Of a stretch of DNA of 64,000 nt, positions 23,600 to 36,599 are shown piece by piece. Each line of letters starts with the position of its first letter. Positions within the stretch are counted from its first letter, which is position 1. The stretch covers positions 186,001-250,000 of the forward strand of contig JADFUC010000250.1 of the NCBI GenBank assembly GCA_019722365.1, read 5' to 3'. The position numbers and the translations under genes were made by a program. The notes below the pieces were generated by a model. It did not search any database and was not told the DNA's origin. It saw only the letters and a list, made by a program, of their open reading frames with translations. Source of the DNA: Lithospermum erythrorhizon (Eukaryota; Streptophyta; Magnoliopsida; Boraginales; Boraginaceae).

Positions 23600-26500
23600 G
23601 TTTTTTTTACTTTCAATTATCGATATCTTAGAAAATGATGTTATGATACATTTTAGAAAAATTTCAAATAAAATACTTGATTTTTAAAAAGGTATTTTCA
23701 TTTTTAATATTTATATATTTTGTACAATATTTGGTGATAATATATCAAAAGATAATATTATAATAAATTTTATTATTAGCATGTCATAATTTTGATTTAA
23801 ATCATAGTTATATGTGTAATTTAAAATTATAAAATTTATTAATTTTAATTATTGAAACATAAATAGAACGACTTTTTTAAAATGGATGTTGAATTAGTGG
23901 AGTATAAGTTACTCCGTATTTGAAGACTTAATTGGACATACCCAGGAGGTGTTAATGAGTTCGATTCAGAAGCTGGCTGAGCAGCTTAGAGCACAGTATA
24001 TGGAACCAGTGGTTTGGAGGCAGAGGCGCGCCGGGCTTTCTTTGGCTCTGCCGAGCCGGTTCGTAGCACTACATTATATGATTGGCCACATCTAAGACCA
24101 GTTTTTATTTATAATTTACGTGATGATTTGAATTTATTGTGAATAAAAGTGTTGACCTTGATGATCTTTTTTATTATAATGTAGTTAAAGTCAATATAGA
24201 ATTTATCGATTGGCAGTGTGTTCATCTTTACTGAGAAAGAAGATGGTGATACGCGGAGATGGAAAAAAGGTGGTGTGTCATTTTAAATATGAGAAGAAGA
24301 GGTTGAGATTTGGGGTGGAGATGATGGCGGTGACGGCTCTGGGGGGAGGTTTGTGGGTGGCGGTAGAAATATTTTATTAAAAATAATAGAGGGATGGCGA
24401 GGTGGTGGGGGTGGTCGTCGGAATTTATTTTATTATTTTGAATTCTTGTATTACTTTATAATGACATAAAATTTTATTTATTTGAAAATGTACTTAAAAC
24501 TTTTGTTCTTAAAAATCGTTTAGTTTAATGTTGGAAATGGATGAATAGGGTAATTTTAGTGAAAAATAATTTTTGAGACAATTTGCAAATTTCAATATTT
24601 GATGAGGTAACTTGACATTTTTAAAATAATTTGTGGGTGTATGGTTGTAATGTTGTAACCATTTAAAAAAATTAATGAGAAATCATCATACTAATATGAC
24701 CACCGGGGTTTTCCTCTACGAAAATATCGGGAAATTGCAGCTCGCCGGATGTGCGTGGTGGTTAGAGACTTAGAGTTTTTCTTTTTAATCGCACTTTTAA
24801 TATAAGGTTAGGTCCTTATGAGAGTAGAACACAAATTACACAAAGAGGCGAGAGAGTCTTTGCCGTTCGGTATTAACACTTTAAGTTAACTTTTCTAAGT
24901 TGAGTTATGCCCGGGAACATGTTGTATACAATATAATCAAGCTTCAATAGTTATATGTTATATGCTATGTGTGTGGCGGAATGTGGACCATGGAGTATGT
25001 TGGCTCCTTTTGAGCTTTGCCGTTGAGGCATAACGTTACGGAACTAATTTACACCGCTGATCCCCCCTTCTCAGGCTTTGGTTTGGAATATTAGTGAGAC
25101 AAATTGAGTATACCATAAGTGGTCTAGTGAATTGATTTTGTTCTTGACACTTATTGGCAACACAATTTCAGGGCCTTTCAGCTTGGCGTGGTAGAGAAAG
25201 AATCTACGTTCTACTACTTTCGATTAAATTAAAAAGTAAGTGTTAGTTGGAAATCGTAATGTGTTAGATAATGTATTGAGGGAGTATGTTTAGTTTTCAC
25301 GAGGTCTATGTGGGTTCGGTCACGATATGACTCGAAAGATACCAAATTTATGATTATAGGGACCCTCGGCTCTATTGATCCCGATAGGGTCTCGATGCGA
25401 TTAAGCATCGAGGAGGTTTATTGATTTGGGTTGTTTGTCTGTTAGAGTCAGGTTCAATTATATTAGGTTTAAATATAAGCCTAATCCGTTCGAATCATTT
25501 AGAAGTATTTGAGAGTATCTACGTCTGACTACGATCTCAGGGAACTATTATATAGTCTCTGTCCCTACCGTCTCGTATTAAAACATGTGTTATACGGATG
25601 CTCGCGTGGATTACTCAACATATTGCCGCATTACCAACGTCATTTCGTTACGTCTTTTACTCTTTGTTTTAAATTACGTCAATCTTTCATCTGTTATAAC
25701 AAGATTTGTTTATGTTTAAAAAATAAAGACATGCTTTAATTTGGATTGTAAATACAAAAATGGTTTGGTGATAGTTTTATTTTATAAATTGAAGTGGTTT
25801 ATCAAATATTAAAAAAACTGTTTCATCACCCGATCATCTCTTAAATCCCTGGTGAGGTCTAAAGGCAGTAAAAAAAAATTGGATAAGTTATTTTTAACAT
25901 ATTATTCTCATAACATTAGGATTTATAAGAGTTTATACTGAAACATACTCAAAATGCATTTGTTGATGCTTGACTCTAGTCATAGACCATGGTATCTAAC
26001 AACTTTGATCCACAGCCTTGAGGAACTTGTTGATGAGTTGTATTTGAATCTTTACAAGAGGATTATGTAAGCACCGTAATAACTTCTGAGGGGCCAAAAT
26101 TATAAATCTACATTGCAATTGAATAAAAAAAATCAAAATCCCCTCCCTCAAAATTGCTCCGCCTAAATGTCCCCAATTAGCCCCCAGTTTGTGCCCCCAA
26201 ATTTCAGCACTATATCAAATTAGAGATTTTGCTTTCACTCTCTGAGGAAATGGATTCGTGAGCAAAACCCGCCCAATCCCACAAAATCGACAAAAATATT
26301 TGAATTTAAGAAACCTACTTAAAAACCCCCAAAGCTACAGAACCCACAAAATTTGAATTACACTTAGCAAAAAGCAGGAAATAAACCCCCCTAGGGTAGA
26401 GAGCCGAGCAGTGGAAGTAATTTGAAAAGACAAGGTTATGAGAAGATGGAAAACGAAATGGCGAAGAAGGTTTTTTTTTAACTTCATTAACTTTCAAAAT

Positions 26501-28430
26501 AATTAAAAATTCACTATTTTCCTATTTATAATGTTACATGTTTATATATTTGTTTTGGTATTTCACTATTCAAAGTATTATGTTATTCGTTTTATAATAC
26601 TTTGGTGAATGAATTTTTTTAAGAATTAAAGTTATGTGTTTGTAGAATTAATTATTTTTGAAAAATATTTATGTTTGAAGTGGTTAAAAAGGGATTTAGA
26701 TATAGAGTGAATTGTTTGAAAAAGAGAGTTTTTAATATAGAATATTATGTCTTTGGAATGTTTTTGCTTAAAATATGGAATTTTAGAGTTGTTTATGTAA
26801 TTGGAATAGTATGAAATTGTTTGAAAATTTTAAAGTAGGAAGAATATTATTAAATTTGGGGTACATTTGCTTAAAGTGGAGTCGGGATACACTCAATGAA
26901 CTAATGGTGGGATTTCAGTTTGCATATTAGTCAATTTCTGTAATCTGTTCCCACCAGCCAGTGTGGGTAATGATTGTTCATTTTATTATGTGAAATACAC
27001 ATATAAACATTGTGGTGGTATCCATTTTTTAATCAAATTGAGTTTATGTAATACAGTAAACTTCATAGCGAAGTCCATGTAGGACATATTTTTTAAGTTC
27101 ATGCTTGTGAAAAGCATGAAGTAGTGTGTTGGTAGGCAAAATGCGGTGGTATCCATTTTATGTTTGTATTGATTGGTTACCATATGTAATACACTAATTC
27201 TCATGAGGTGACGTGATTGATTTATATATATATATTTATTAACTGTACTTATATTATGATGTGATTACTGTGTTAAATTATTTATTTTGTTTATTAATAG
27301 TAATGGAAAAGCCAAAATCGGGGCGGAGAATACATGCAGGAGTGTAATGGAGGAGGAGTATTCCAGACAGAGAAAAAGATATGTGGACGAACAATATTGA
27401 TCAATATTGGGTGTTGTCGATTAATTGATGTTTGGGCCAGCGTCTAAACATGAGGAGCAAGGCGACAAAAGATGAGAGGAGTACTTGATAGTTATGCGCT
27501 GACATAAGCCAGGTACTTGTTCACATGAAATTTACTGAGACCATGAATATTATTGAATTATTATAATTTCATAATTAAAATGATTTGGATTCTGACCACC
27601 AAATGTAGCAAGGTAGCGAGCTGACATGAATATGAGGATTCGCGTATTGTCACGATGAGATCTCACCGAGGCGAGCGTGCATTTGCCAAGCTTGGCGAGG
27701 CTATTCCAGGAATTTGTGGATTGGCAAAACATGGATATCGAGAGCTTGGAATATGTTTAATATTTATATCATTGCATGTCATACAGTATATTAGAATGGT
27801 ATCCAAACTGTTTGTAATAATCCCAGATTTAGTTGTCAGAAGGTATTTCTTTGCATATCTAAGTTCCAAATTGTAGTACGCTTTTTCGTTTCTGAATGTA
27901 ATAGACACATTTTTGTGCTTCATTTAGAATGCGATACGCAATAAACACAGCTTATACATGTCTTCTTTGTGATAAACTTAGAAGATAAAAAGTATGTGAA
28001 GTACTTGACAGAGCTAAGTGGTTCTGAGGACCTCGAGGATGGGTTTCGAAGATAGATTTTACCGTCGTATTCAGGCCAACTTTGGTGAGAAGGAGCGATA
28101 TGATAGGGACAATACCCATAGGTAGAAGGCATGTGTCCTATTCTTGGGATCAATTTACTTGAGGTCATCGCTTGAGAGTGCCACTGATAGCATGATAATC
28201 GCGGCTGTGGGACTTTTGATGATATGAAGTATATGGAAGAATAATAGTATGTGGTTCTTGGCAAAATTTTTTTCATTTACATTGGTTGGCAGCCCCAAAT
28301 ACAAAACCAACGTTACAAAGGGTCAAAAAGGACACGCCAATTCCACTTATCAACGCTTCACTCATGATACGTTAGCGATTGGGTCAAATACAATTGAAGT
28401 CTCGTGTATACGGAGGAATGACAAAAGCTT
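23600..28430. other. Long spacer with unclassified fragments
   Basis: No gene recognised. Pieces worth noting: an open stretch at about 23906-24094 on + with protein-like composition (EVLMSSIQKLAEQLRAQYME), no start and no family; G-rich patches at 23070-23160 and 24240-24420; a GC-balanced LTR-like area at 24700-25700 with a perfect 8-bp inverted repeat at 25391-25412 (CTCGATGC, 6-nt loop, GCATCGAG); and two copies of GGTGGTATCCATTTT near 27013 and 27142. At 27300-28300 there are short frames with no family I can name. Confidence 0.3.
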
Positions 28431-28446
28431 TATCATGAGGCACAGA

Positions 28447-29005
28447 TGGAAGAAATGAAATATTTTTTGAATAAAAAAGCTCGAGTGAAAGAATATATTA
28501 GATGAGTGAATTGTAGCTGTTAGACATGAATTATAGTTGTTAGACATGATTTTTAGATACTTTTTCTTTATGATATGATATTTTTTTTGGTTGATGATTT
28601 TGGTATCCACTTTGAGGAGAGGTATATATATTGGTATTAGGTGCTTATATATGTATTAATCTGCATGTTTCGATGGGGTATATGAGCCCTTAAAATAAAT
28701 AAAAGCCTTGCACTAGAAAAAATAAATAATAATGTGTCGAGATAAGAAGTGTATACAATACATTGTAAAGATCATGTGATTTTTAATATCTCTACCGTAT
28801 TCAAGACATTGAATAGTACAAATCAGTAATTTTAAAGAATAAAATTGAGCGGTAAAATCCTTCGTATGACGAAGAAATGGAATATTTTAGAATAAAAAAG
28901 CTAGAGTGAAAAATAGATTAGATAAATGATTGTAGTTGTTAAGCATGATTTCGAGGATATTTTTTCTTTATGATATGATATTATTTTCGTTGAATGATTT
29001 TGGAA
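28447..29005. repeat. Pair of direct repeats of ~150 bp, ~420 bp apart
   Basis: The block at 28447-28605 (GAAGAAATGAAATATTTT, AATAAAAAAGCTCGAGTGAAA, TTGTTAGACATGATTT, TTTTTCTTTATGATATGATA, TGATGATTTTGG) recurs at 28871-29005 with the same order and small changes. Direct orientation and the ~270-nt gap could mean two short LTR-like or MITE copies, or a segmental duplication. Not coding. Confidence 0.65.
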
Positions 29006-29529
29006 TCATTATTAGTATATATTGTGGTATTAAATTAACTATGTATTAATACCATACTATATATTTAACAGAGAAAGAAATATTGATATTATATAAATCG
29101 TTCCTCGGACAAAAATACAAAATAGTATAAAATGATAAAACTTACAGTGAGAGAGTTTCGAATTGGAGGTGATGAGTAGAGTTAACACACACAAGCGATA
29201 TACATAATTAGATACGAAAAAACATAGAAAAAATTAAAAGCAATAAAATTTGAAACAAAAAATATATATCGAAATAATCAAATTTAATAGAATTGAGCAG
29301 TCATCCGGTTGTAAGGAAAACCTACCTACGATAATAAATAAAAATTCAACATAGAAACATTCCACGGCGTTACATGCTAAATATAAGAATACCATACTAT
29401 AATGTTGAGTGGGATTACCCTGCATAAAATGAATATCATGCGGAATATACTACACACATAGTAAGTACATTACATATAGAACAAAAAATATGCATCTTAA
29501 ATAAGCACATTGAATAAAACTACAATCAT

Positions 29530-29606
29530 AAAAAATTTGATAGAATTAGAACAAAATTAAAATTTGTTAGAATTAGAACAAATTAAAATTTGATAGAATT
29601 GAGAAA
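29530..29606. repeat. Short tandem repeat, ~28 bp unit, 3 copies
   Basis: AATTTGATAGAATTAGAACA, AATTTGTTAGAATTAGAACA and AATTTGATAGAATTGAGAAA follow each other. Looser forms occur at about 29280 and 29650. AT-rich and non-coding. Confidence 0.65.
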
Positions 29607-30432
29607 CATAAATGCGATAATTTGTGACAAAATATCGGAGACTAACCAATTTAATAGAATTCGAACAATGCATAAAGCATCTTGCGTCATTTAGAAAAAC
29701 TTCTGATAAACATAAAAAATTAGCAGTGGTACTCCATATGTAATTAAAAATATAAAAAAATATAACCATTAGCCTGCTTTTGCGGTGAAGATGAAGTTCC
29801 TCAAATTATATCAATATTTGAGTTTTTTGGATCCATGATGATGAATAATTAGAAGAAAATTATATTGAATGTTAAAAAATTAATTAAAATAAATGGCGTA
29901 AAACTTCAATCTAAAAGAAGAAAAAATATGAAAGAAAAGGAGAGGAAAAAAACCAAAATGAAGAAAAATAGGCAAGAAATGGAAGAAATAGTCCTTATAA
30001 TTATGTGGGCGTGTGTCTGGCGGAGGAGGTGGGTAGATTTTTTCGAGGGAATTTGAAATTATGAATTGAAACAAGAAGGAAATACATACTTTCGTCTTGT
30101 GAAAGACTGATGAAAAATGATCAGTGACCAAAATTGGAGTGCCTGTGAACAATTTGTAATCTTTAAAAAAATACTCACACGATGATAATGTTGAATTGTT
30201 GTTATGCAATGCTTTCTTTGTTCAATTATTGTTCTTTAAATATTGTTTGATTGTAACTTTTGCCCTTTCAATAAGGATCCTTTGTTGGTTAAAATAAAAT
30301 ATTGCATTTGTGAGTCCATATGTTAAAATATTTCTGTCTATAACTAGCTCCGAAATTGGTGACAAACTTCCTAACCAAGTGTTTTGAACGGCTTTAGTGG
30401 GTTTCCTCTTTTCCTCTATCTTCTTACATCCT

Positions 30433-30440
30433 TATATATG
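30433..30440 (+). promoter_or_regulatory. Possible TATA box of the CML gene
   Basis: TATATATG lies 413 nt before the ATG, followed by a long CT-rich stretch that could be a 5' leader. A CATGCATGCAA (RY-type) motif is present near 30711. The assignment rests on context only. Confidence 0.3.
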
Positions 30441-30852
30441 CCTTATGCTCATTCATTAGTTTCTCATATTGTTATCTATTTCTTTCCTTAGATTCATCAA
30501 AAAATTAAAAAAGGAAAGAAAAAGATAGCAAAATCATCTTTAGATTATATATCCCCATCTCAATATTGATTTAGAAAAGACTTTCATCTCTCCCCCTTTT
30601 CATTATCCCTTTTTTTCTTAATATGTAAGAAATATATCTTCAACTCTTCCCTCTTGATTCTCATCTTTCTTAATTAGTCCCTCGGTTTCCATTCAAGATA
30701 ATTTCATAGCATGCATGCAAAAAAATTAAAGCATTTTGCGTAATCAATAATTATTGAGTAGAAGGTGATCAGGATAAACTATCATCAAAGTGGAACACAA
30801 ATATTATTGAGGCCTAAACAAATAATTTAACCAAATAGTTCAAGAAAATCTA

Positions 30853-31329
30853 ATGGATCCAGTTGAGATAAGAAAAGTTTTCAAAATGTTTGATCGGAAT
30901 GGAGATGGCAAGATTACCAAGAAGGAGCTAAGCGATTCCTTATCCGACTTGGGAATACACATTCCGTACAAAGAACTACTTCAAATGATGGAGCAAATCG
31001 ACGTAAATCGAGATGGATACATAGATATTGATGAATTTTACAAGTTATATCAAACATTTATAATAAATGAGAAGGGTGAGGATAATGAGGAGGAAGGCAT
31101 GAGGGAAGCATTCAACGTATTCGACCGAAATGGAGATGGATTAATTACAGAGGAAGAATTGAAATCTGTGTTGGCTTCATTAGGTTTGAAGCAAGGTAAA
31201 AATTTAGAGGATTGTAAGAGGATGATCAAGAAAGTAGACGTAGATGGGGATGAAATGGTTAATTACAAAGAGTTCAGGCAAATGATGAAGGCTGGTGGTT
31301 TTGCTGTTTTAAGTAACAATTCGAGTTGA
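30853..31329 (+). CDS. Calmodulin-like calcium sensor, CML3/CML7 type (158 aa, intronless)
   Basis: An EF-hand calcium sensor expected to bind target proteins in cytosol or nucleus when calcium rises. It has four EF loops: residues 14-25 ([12 protein letters not shown]), 50-61 ([12 protein letters not shown]), 91-102 ([12 protein letters not shown]) and 129-140 ([12 protein letters not shown]). It starts [14 protein letters not shown] and contains [20 protein letters not shown] and [10 protein letters not shown], all close to the CML7 pattern as I know it, including the acidic linker between lobes. Loop 4 has Glu instead of the near-invariant Gly at loop position 6 (residue 134), while the Asp residues at 1, 3 and 5 and Glu at 12 remain; this should bend loop 4 and lower its affinity. 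There is no N-terminal extension and no lipidation motif. Start: first Met, matching the family. The gene is isolated from other genes. Confidence 0.93.
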   Translation: MDPVEIRKVFKMFDRNGDGKITKKELSDSLSDLGIHIPYKELLQMMEQIDVNRDGYIDIDEFYKLYQTFIINEKGEDNEEEGMREAFNVFDRNGDGLITEEELKSVLASLGLKQGKNLEDCKRMIKKVDVDGDEMVNYKEFRQMMKAGGFAVLSNNSS

Positions 31330-33990
31330 CACATGACGCCTCTCGTCTAATCAGGACGAAGAGGTCGGATACTATGCAGTCCAATATTATAATAGCATGG
31401 ATGTTATTTTCCAATTCATTGTGACAATTAGTAGAAGTTTGTATGTTTTTTGTTTTTGTTTTTGCTCTTGCTATAGAAGATATTGATAGATCAGGAGAAG
31501 CTAACTTTGATGTTAGTCATGTCTGGCAAAAAAATAAAATGACCAAACTGGCTTGGATTTTACTTTTGTAATTTCTTTTAAATCATTTGATTTATTCATT
31601 TGAAACAACTTATTAGGTGGTACTTTCTTCATGATTATTTATCTAGACTTTCCACGATATGTCTCTTATCATTTAATGGTTGATCATAGAGGAATTAAAG
31701 TATAAGTCTCAATTTATCTTCCATGTTCAAGTATTTAAGTAATTTTAGAATTCGCAAGCTACCAATCCAACTTATATATGTAACAAAGACAATCAAAACC
31801 GGCACGATTCTTCACATGTGCTTGAAGAACTTAATTTGTTGCCTTCTTTATATAGAGTATGTGTACAACCATATACTATTGGTATCTATATTCTTAAAAT
31901 AACATCCAATTTTTAATTTTGATAATTGAATATTAAACTTTTTGATTAAATATTTTTAGACAACGTAAAAAAAATTGAGAATTATATACTATATATTATT
32001 ATCAGGGCCCACTGATAGTAATGGAGGTCTTGTGCTTAAAGATAAAATAAGGCCCCGCTACGAAAGAATACTTTTATTATTTATCTTATTGGTATAAAAT
32101 AAAAACCTACTATGGGTGGGAAAATTCCTCAAATGATGTGTTTTATTAAATCGAAGAGGATCGAATATCTAAGCTATAGATCCTTAAGCGCTTGGCCGAC
32201 GATTTGTGAGATGTCCGCCTTCGTCGACCACTTGGTCTCTGAGCAGATTTTGTACGAGCTCGCTCGAGCTGATTTGAGTTGGATTTGGGATGGGCCCTAC
32301 GAGCTAGATACGTGTCATAGTCTCTATGGACTTGAGACTCTCGCTTGACTTGGATATGGTCCGAGTCGGAGAGCCTTAGGCAAATGCATTCCCGTGTTGG
32401 TCGTATGACTGGACCAGTCCCTGACTTCATCTCCGGCTCAGGCTCGACCGATGGACTATCAGGTAGCGTTTTGGCAGCGAGACTTGGATTTTACCACCGT
32501 CACGGACTTCACCTTTGTAGCGACTTAGTAGTTGTACTAATTATCTTTGGTGAACTTGGATTGGGACGGGACTGAGCCTCAGGTCGCCAAAGGAGTGATG
32601 TAAAGCAAGTGTTGGCTGCCAAAGCAGTACGCTTTCGCTTTGTACTACGGTAGTATTGGGCAATTTTGTCGTCAGAAAAGTGACTTAGTGAGATTTGACC
32701 TCACTTGGTTTGAGTCATAAAATATAACGCATTTCTAACTCAGACTACAACAACCTTAGTAGCTTATCGTCAGAGCGATTTATCGTGATGAAGTGTCGCA
32801 GTATCCCAACCTTGTCAGCTGACATCGATCGATCGCATGCGGCCTTATCACAAGAGTTTCACTGACTCAGCTATAGGACCCGAATATTCAATGTATTTCT
32901 ATCTCTGGCCCCTGATGAATCGAACCTCGAGATTTTTCGTATTCATACAAGATTTATGAATAATCAGTGCTTTTTAGCTTATTTCCTGAATATTCAAGCA
33001 TTCTTGAGAGATCTCAGACGATTCTCACGATTTTGCTTTCTCGAATTGAAGAATTATTTTCTGCTTGTGCACAATTTTGATTTCCCAAGGGCCTATTTGG
33101 CTATCCGGAGATGTTTTCCAGCCATCAAAGTGGTGTTTCTGCTGGCGATTTAAAATATTTAACTCGTAGAATTTTGTGATCGCCCCTATATTTTATTTTC
33201 CAAGTAAGCAAATGTCATGGAATTATTGAATATATAGAGGTGGTATTTATATACTTTTGGGCCTCGAATACTCGCTTCTAATACTCTGTGGATCTTGATT
33301 CTAACTTGAATATCGAGGCACCCATCTGAATTTAAATTTGAGAATTACTTGGTTTCCAAGTAATTAAAATAGGCACCTACTTTTTATATAAAAAAAAGTT
33401 TTCGGATTCTTCCTCTAGGTCAAATACATTTCTATATTGACCCTGGATCTTTTGGAGCCTTGATTTCGAACCACATAACTTCTGGAGTATCCATTTTGAA
33501 ACCCGAAACTTTGAAGCTTCGATTTTAGCCCATTGGGCCAATTTTAACCTAATAAAATTTGGAATTTTTAGCATTGAACCTTAAATTAAACGAATCTCTT
33601 TTAATCGTGCAGCCATTTCCTCAAAACCGTTGTTCATACGAGGGTTTCACATTAGATTTCTGTGGCCCGATCAAGAACCCCAACCACTTGTCATTTCTAG
33701 CCACGTGTCATTTTTTTTAGTGGCTCTATTTTAATTAATTTGATCAAGTCGTCTTAATCATTTTAATTATATTTTAATAAATTTTCACTATCTACAGGAA
33801 CTTTTATTAAATATTAATAATATTTTTAAAATGATAATATAAAAATAAGTAATCTTAAGTGTACAAATCAGTTTCATTTAATAGATTATAGATAAAAATA
33901 ACCGAAGATTTTTTCATTCAAATAGTGAACATTTATAATTCATTATTCCTCCTAATAAGAAAAAAAATTGATACATTATTGTTAGTATTT
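31330..33990. other. Spacer with a GC-richer repeat-like segment
   Basis: 31330-31980 is the 3' flank of the CML gene. 32110-32900 is more GC-balanced with scattered short frames on both strands and looks like an old, unclassified transposon. 33340-33720 resembles LTR DNA and carries a perfect 10-bp hairpin at 33343-33365 (AATTACTTGG, TTT, CCAAGTAATT) and a CCACGTGTC G-box near 33700. No family motif was found in any frame. Confidence 0.3.
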
Positions 33991-33996
33991 GTACTG

Positions 33997-36543
33997 ATCC
34001 GCCTCGAGTCGTGACGCCTCGAGGTTGAGTCAGCTATCAACTCAGTATCCGAGCCTCACCATACGATGGTCGACAATTTTAAAATCACCCTCGTAAATAG
34101 TTCATAAACCTCGATAATTTGATAAACAAGAAAATCAAGCTTCAAAAATTTAAATGTTGGACTACCGAATTTAACCATCGTGGCATTACTTACTGCAACC
34201 CTAAGCATAAACTTCATCAAACTAAGTCACAAAAAATATTCTCCACAAAATAGTTTACAATTCTTTTCCAAAACAAAATGTAAAAACTGAGTACATCAAA
34301 ATAAGAAAAAGATGACTGCCGAGGATCCTAGCCACTTGTCCCTCACCTAAGTAAATCAACGGACACCCACGAACTCTGCCGACTCACAATGGCACCTGTC
34401 AATCTGAAGGTGGGAAAGGGGTAAGCTCGACAGCTTAGTGGAAACGAATCACCCGGATGGTAACTTACTCCACATCCGAACGAGGTATACGTATAAATCA
34501 ATGCATTTTGCCATAAAGTAAGTAAATAAATATATATATATATAATCATATAGTACAATACAGAATATGTTAATTATCCAAGGCATCAAACAACAAACCA
34601 TCCTCAACAACCACATTACAAAGAATTCAAATAAGCATTCTTTAACTCACATGCCATACTCAAGATCTCATAACACATAATCAACTCGTAAAACAAAGAT
34701 AATTTCACCACACGGCGCTCACACTACAAATGTAATCCAATATAACTCAAAAAAGGAAACACATCAACATCACATATAACATTTCATCCTTTTCCCGTGC
34801 TCACCTTCGAACACCCAACAACAACATATCCTTTTCCGTGTGCCCACCCTTCGAACACCCAACATCAAGCCATATCCTTTTCTCCCCGGCAAAGCCTACC
34901 CTTCGAACACCCAACATCATCCCAAATATTCTCAGATTCAACCAACTCACAAATTCACACATATAATACCAAACATACAAACATCACACAATAATCTCAA
35001 TGTAACAAACCATGATACACACACGATACAACAATTTCATATACAACCTATACTCCCACATAAATCTATTACTACGATATTCAAAACACAAATATACTGC
35101 ATACTTATCACACTCAACATAAACATACTCAAAGAATTTACATTCAAAACATAAATATACTCAAACATCGATACACTCAAATAACTATATCATAGCGCAT
35201 ATAATACAACCACCCTACAAGGCAACATTTCCCAATAATAAATTTATACACACAAATACTTCTATACTGCATATATCATTACAACCAATTTACCATACAC
35301 CATACTCAAAACATAGATAAGTGTAACAAACGAGGATAAATCCCCACCTTGGCTAGTACCACTAGCGCCTAAGCAAATAATCGATCCTCAATACCAAGCT
35401 CCTATCATTCCGAGTCCGAATAAACATCCGAAATATAATTACTACTCATAATAGTTTCAAATTTTATCCTAATTCAGCCTCCTAACTTTTCAACCCATTT
35501 TAATTACAATTTGACAACTTACGATAGAATGCTACTATGTTCAATAACCACTACGATAACGTAATTTCACTACCCGGATCAATCCCATAATCCGCCAATA
35601 TCTTTATCTAACTTACTAACATTTCCAAATCGATTTCAATCAACCAAATTTCAACTCTTTAAGTTAGTTAAAGTTCGCTACTATCAAATTTGAACCTAAG
35701 TCCGCTTACCACTCAAATCTACTAACTACTCCCCAAATTTATTTCTTCCACACTTATAACTCATAATTTCATTTCAAAAATAACGCAAACAATGTTCCAA
35801 ATAACATATTTATACTATCGACCACATTTTAGAGAAAGTCAACCTAAAATCACTGTGAAAGTCAACTAACTATAACATCACTTTCTACCCCAAATATCGA
35901 TCATTATCAATTCCTACGTTATAATTTCAGTTCTCTAGACAATAATTACATTTAATAATATCTCAGAAAACCGAAGTCAACCTAAAATCCCCAAAAAAGC
36001 ACTTAAAACATATGAAATTCCACCTCAAACACGATATTTCAACTCAATAATAACTAATTTACAATCCAAGAATCAATTGGAGCACAAAAATTCAAAATAC
36101 AAAAGTCAACTCCTGGACTCCCCAAAATATTCAACAAGATTGACCTTTACCTTTAAAAACGGCATTTAGGACGAGGGGAAGCCTCCAAAAATTTGAGCTC
36201 CAAAGCTCGAAAGTAACAAAGGAGAAAATCGAAAAGAAAAAAAAATTGGCGAGAGTTCGGCAGCGCACGGCCGAGGAAGGAAGAAATGGGTTTCTTTGGG
36301 GTTTGGGCTTATTTCGATGGTTGGTAATTGCTGGGCTCCAAAAGCCCAACCGTGAAAACTGAACGCTTTTATTCGATCGATACTCAAGCTTTTAATTTAT
36401 CTCGCAACTAACTTCCGAACTTTAACATCCTCACACATAAAAATACTAAGTGGGAATTCAATTTTTATGTAATTAAATTTAATACCCCTCGCTTTAATTT
36501 ATTTATTAACGAAGTCGCTACCGGTTTCTTTTAAGACATTCTA
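33997..36543 (-). repeat. 3' LTR of the gypsy element
   Basis: On the printed strand it begins near GCCTCGAGTCGTGACGCCTC and ends with TTATTAACGAAGTCGCTACC. It matches 41487-44046 along its whole length. Short indels of 1-6 nt separate the copies more often than expected. It contains a three-unit repeat at 34795-34925. Confidence 0.8.
34795..34925. repeat. Three-unit tandem repeat inside the gypsy LTR
   Basis: CCTTCGAACACCCAACA recurs three times, separated by CATATCCTTTTC-type spacers (unit about 50 nt). The partner LTR carries the same array near 42290-42425 with changed unit lengths. Such arrays often sit in the LTR promoter region, but no function is shown here. Confidence 0.75.
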
Positions 36544-36599
36544 CCCACCTAACAAAAATTCTCATTACCGAAATTCAACTCAAAAAGCTACTAAAGGTA

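Noticed and set aside
22966..23600. CRISPR-like spaced repeats
   Set aside because: Units are simple tandem duplications without unique spacers, and the DNA is plant nuclear.
30853..31329. Canonical calmodulin
   Set aside because: 158 aa with an acidic linker, [10 protein letters not shown] start and altered loop 4 fit the CML3/CML7 group, not the 149-aa calmodulins.
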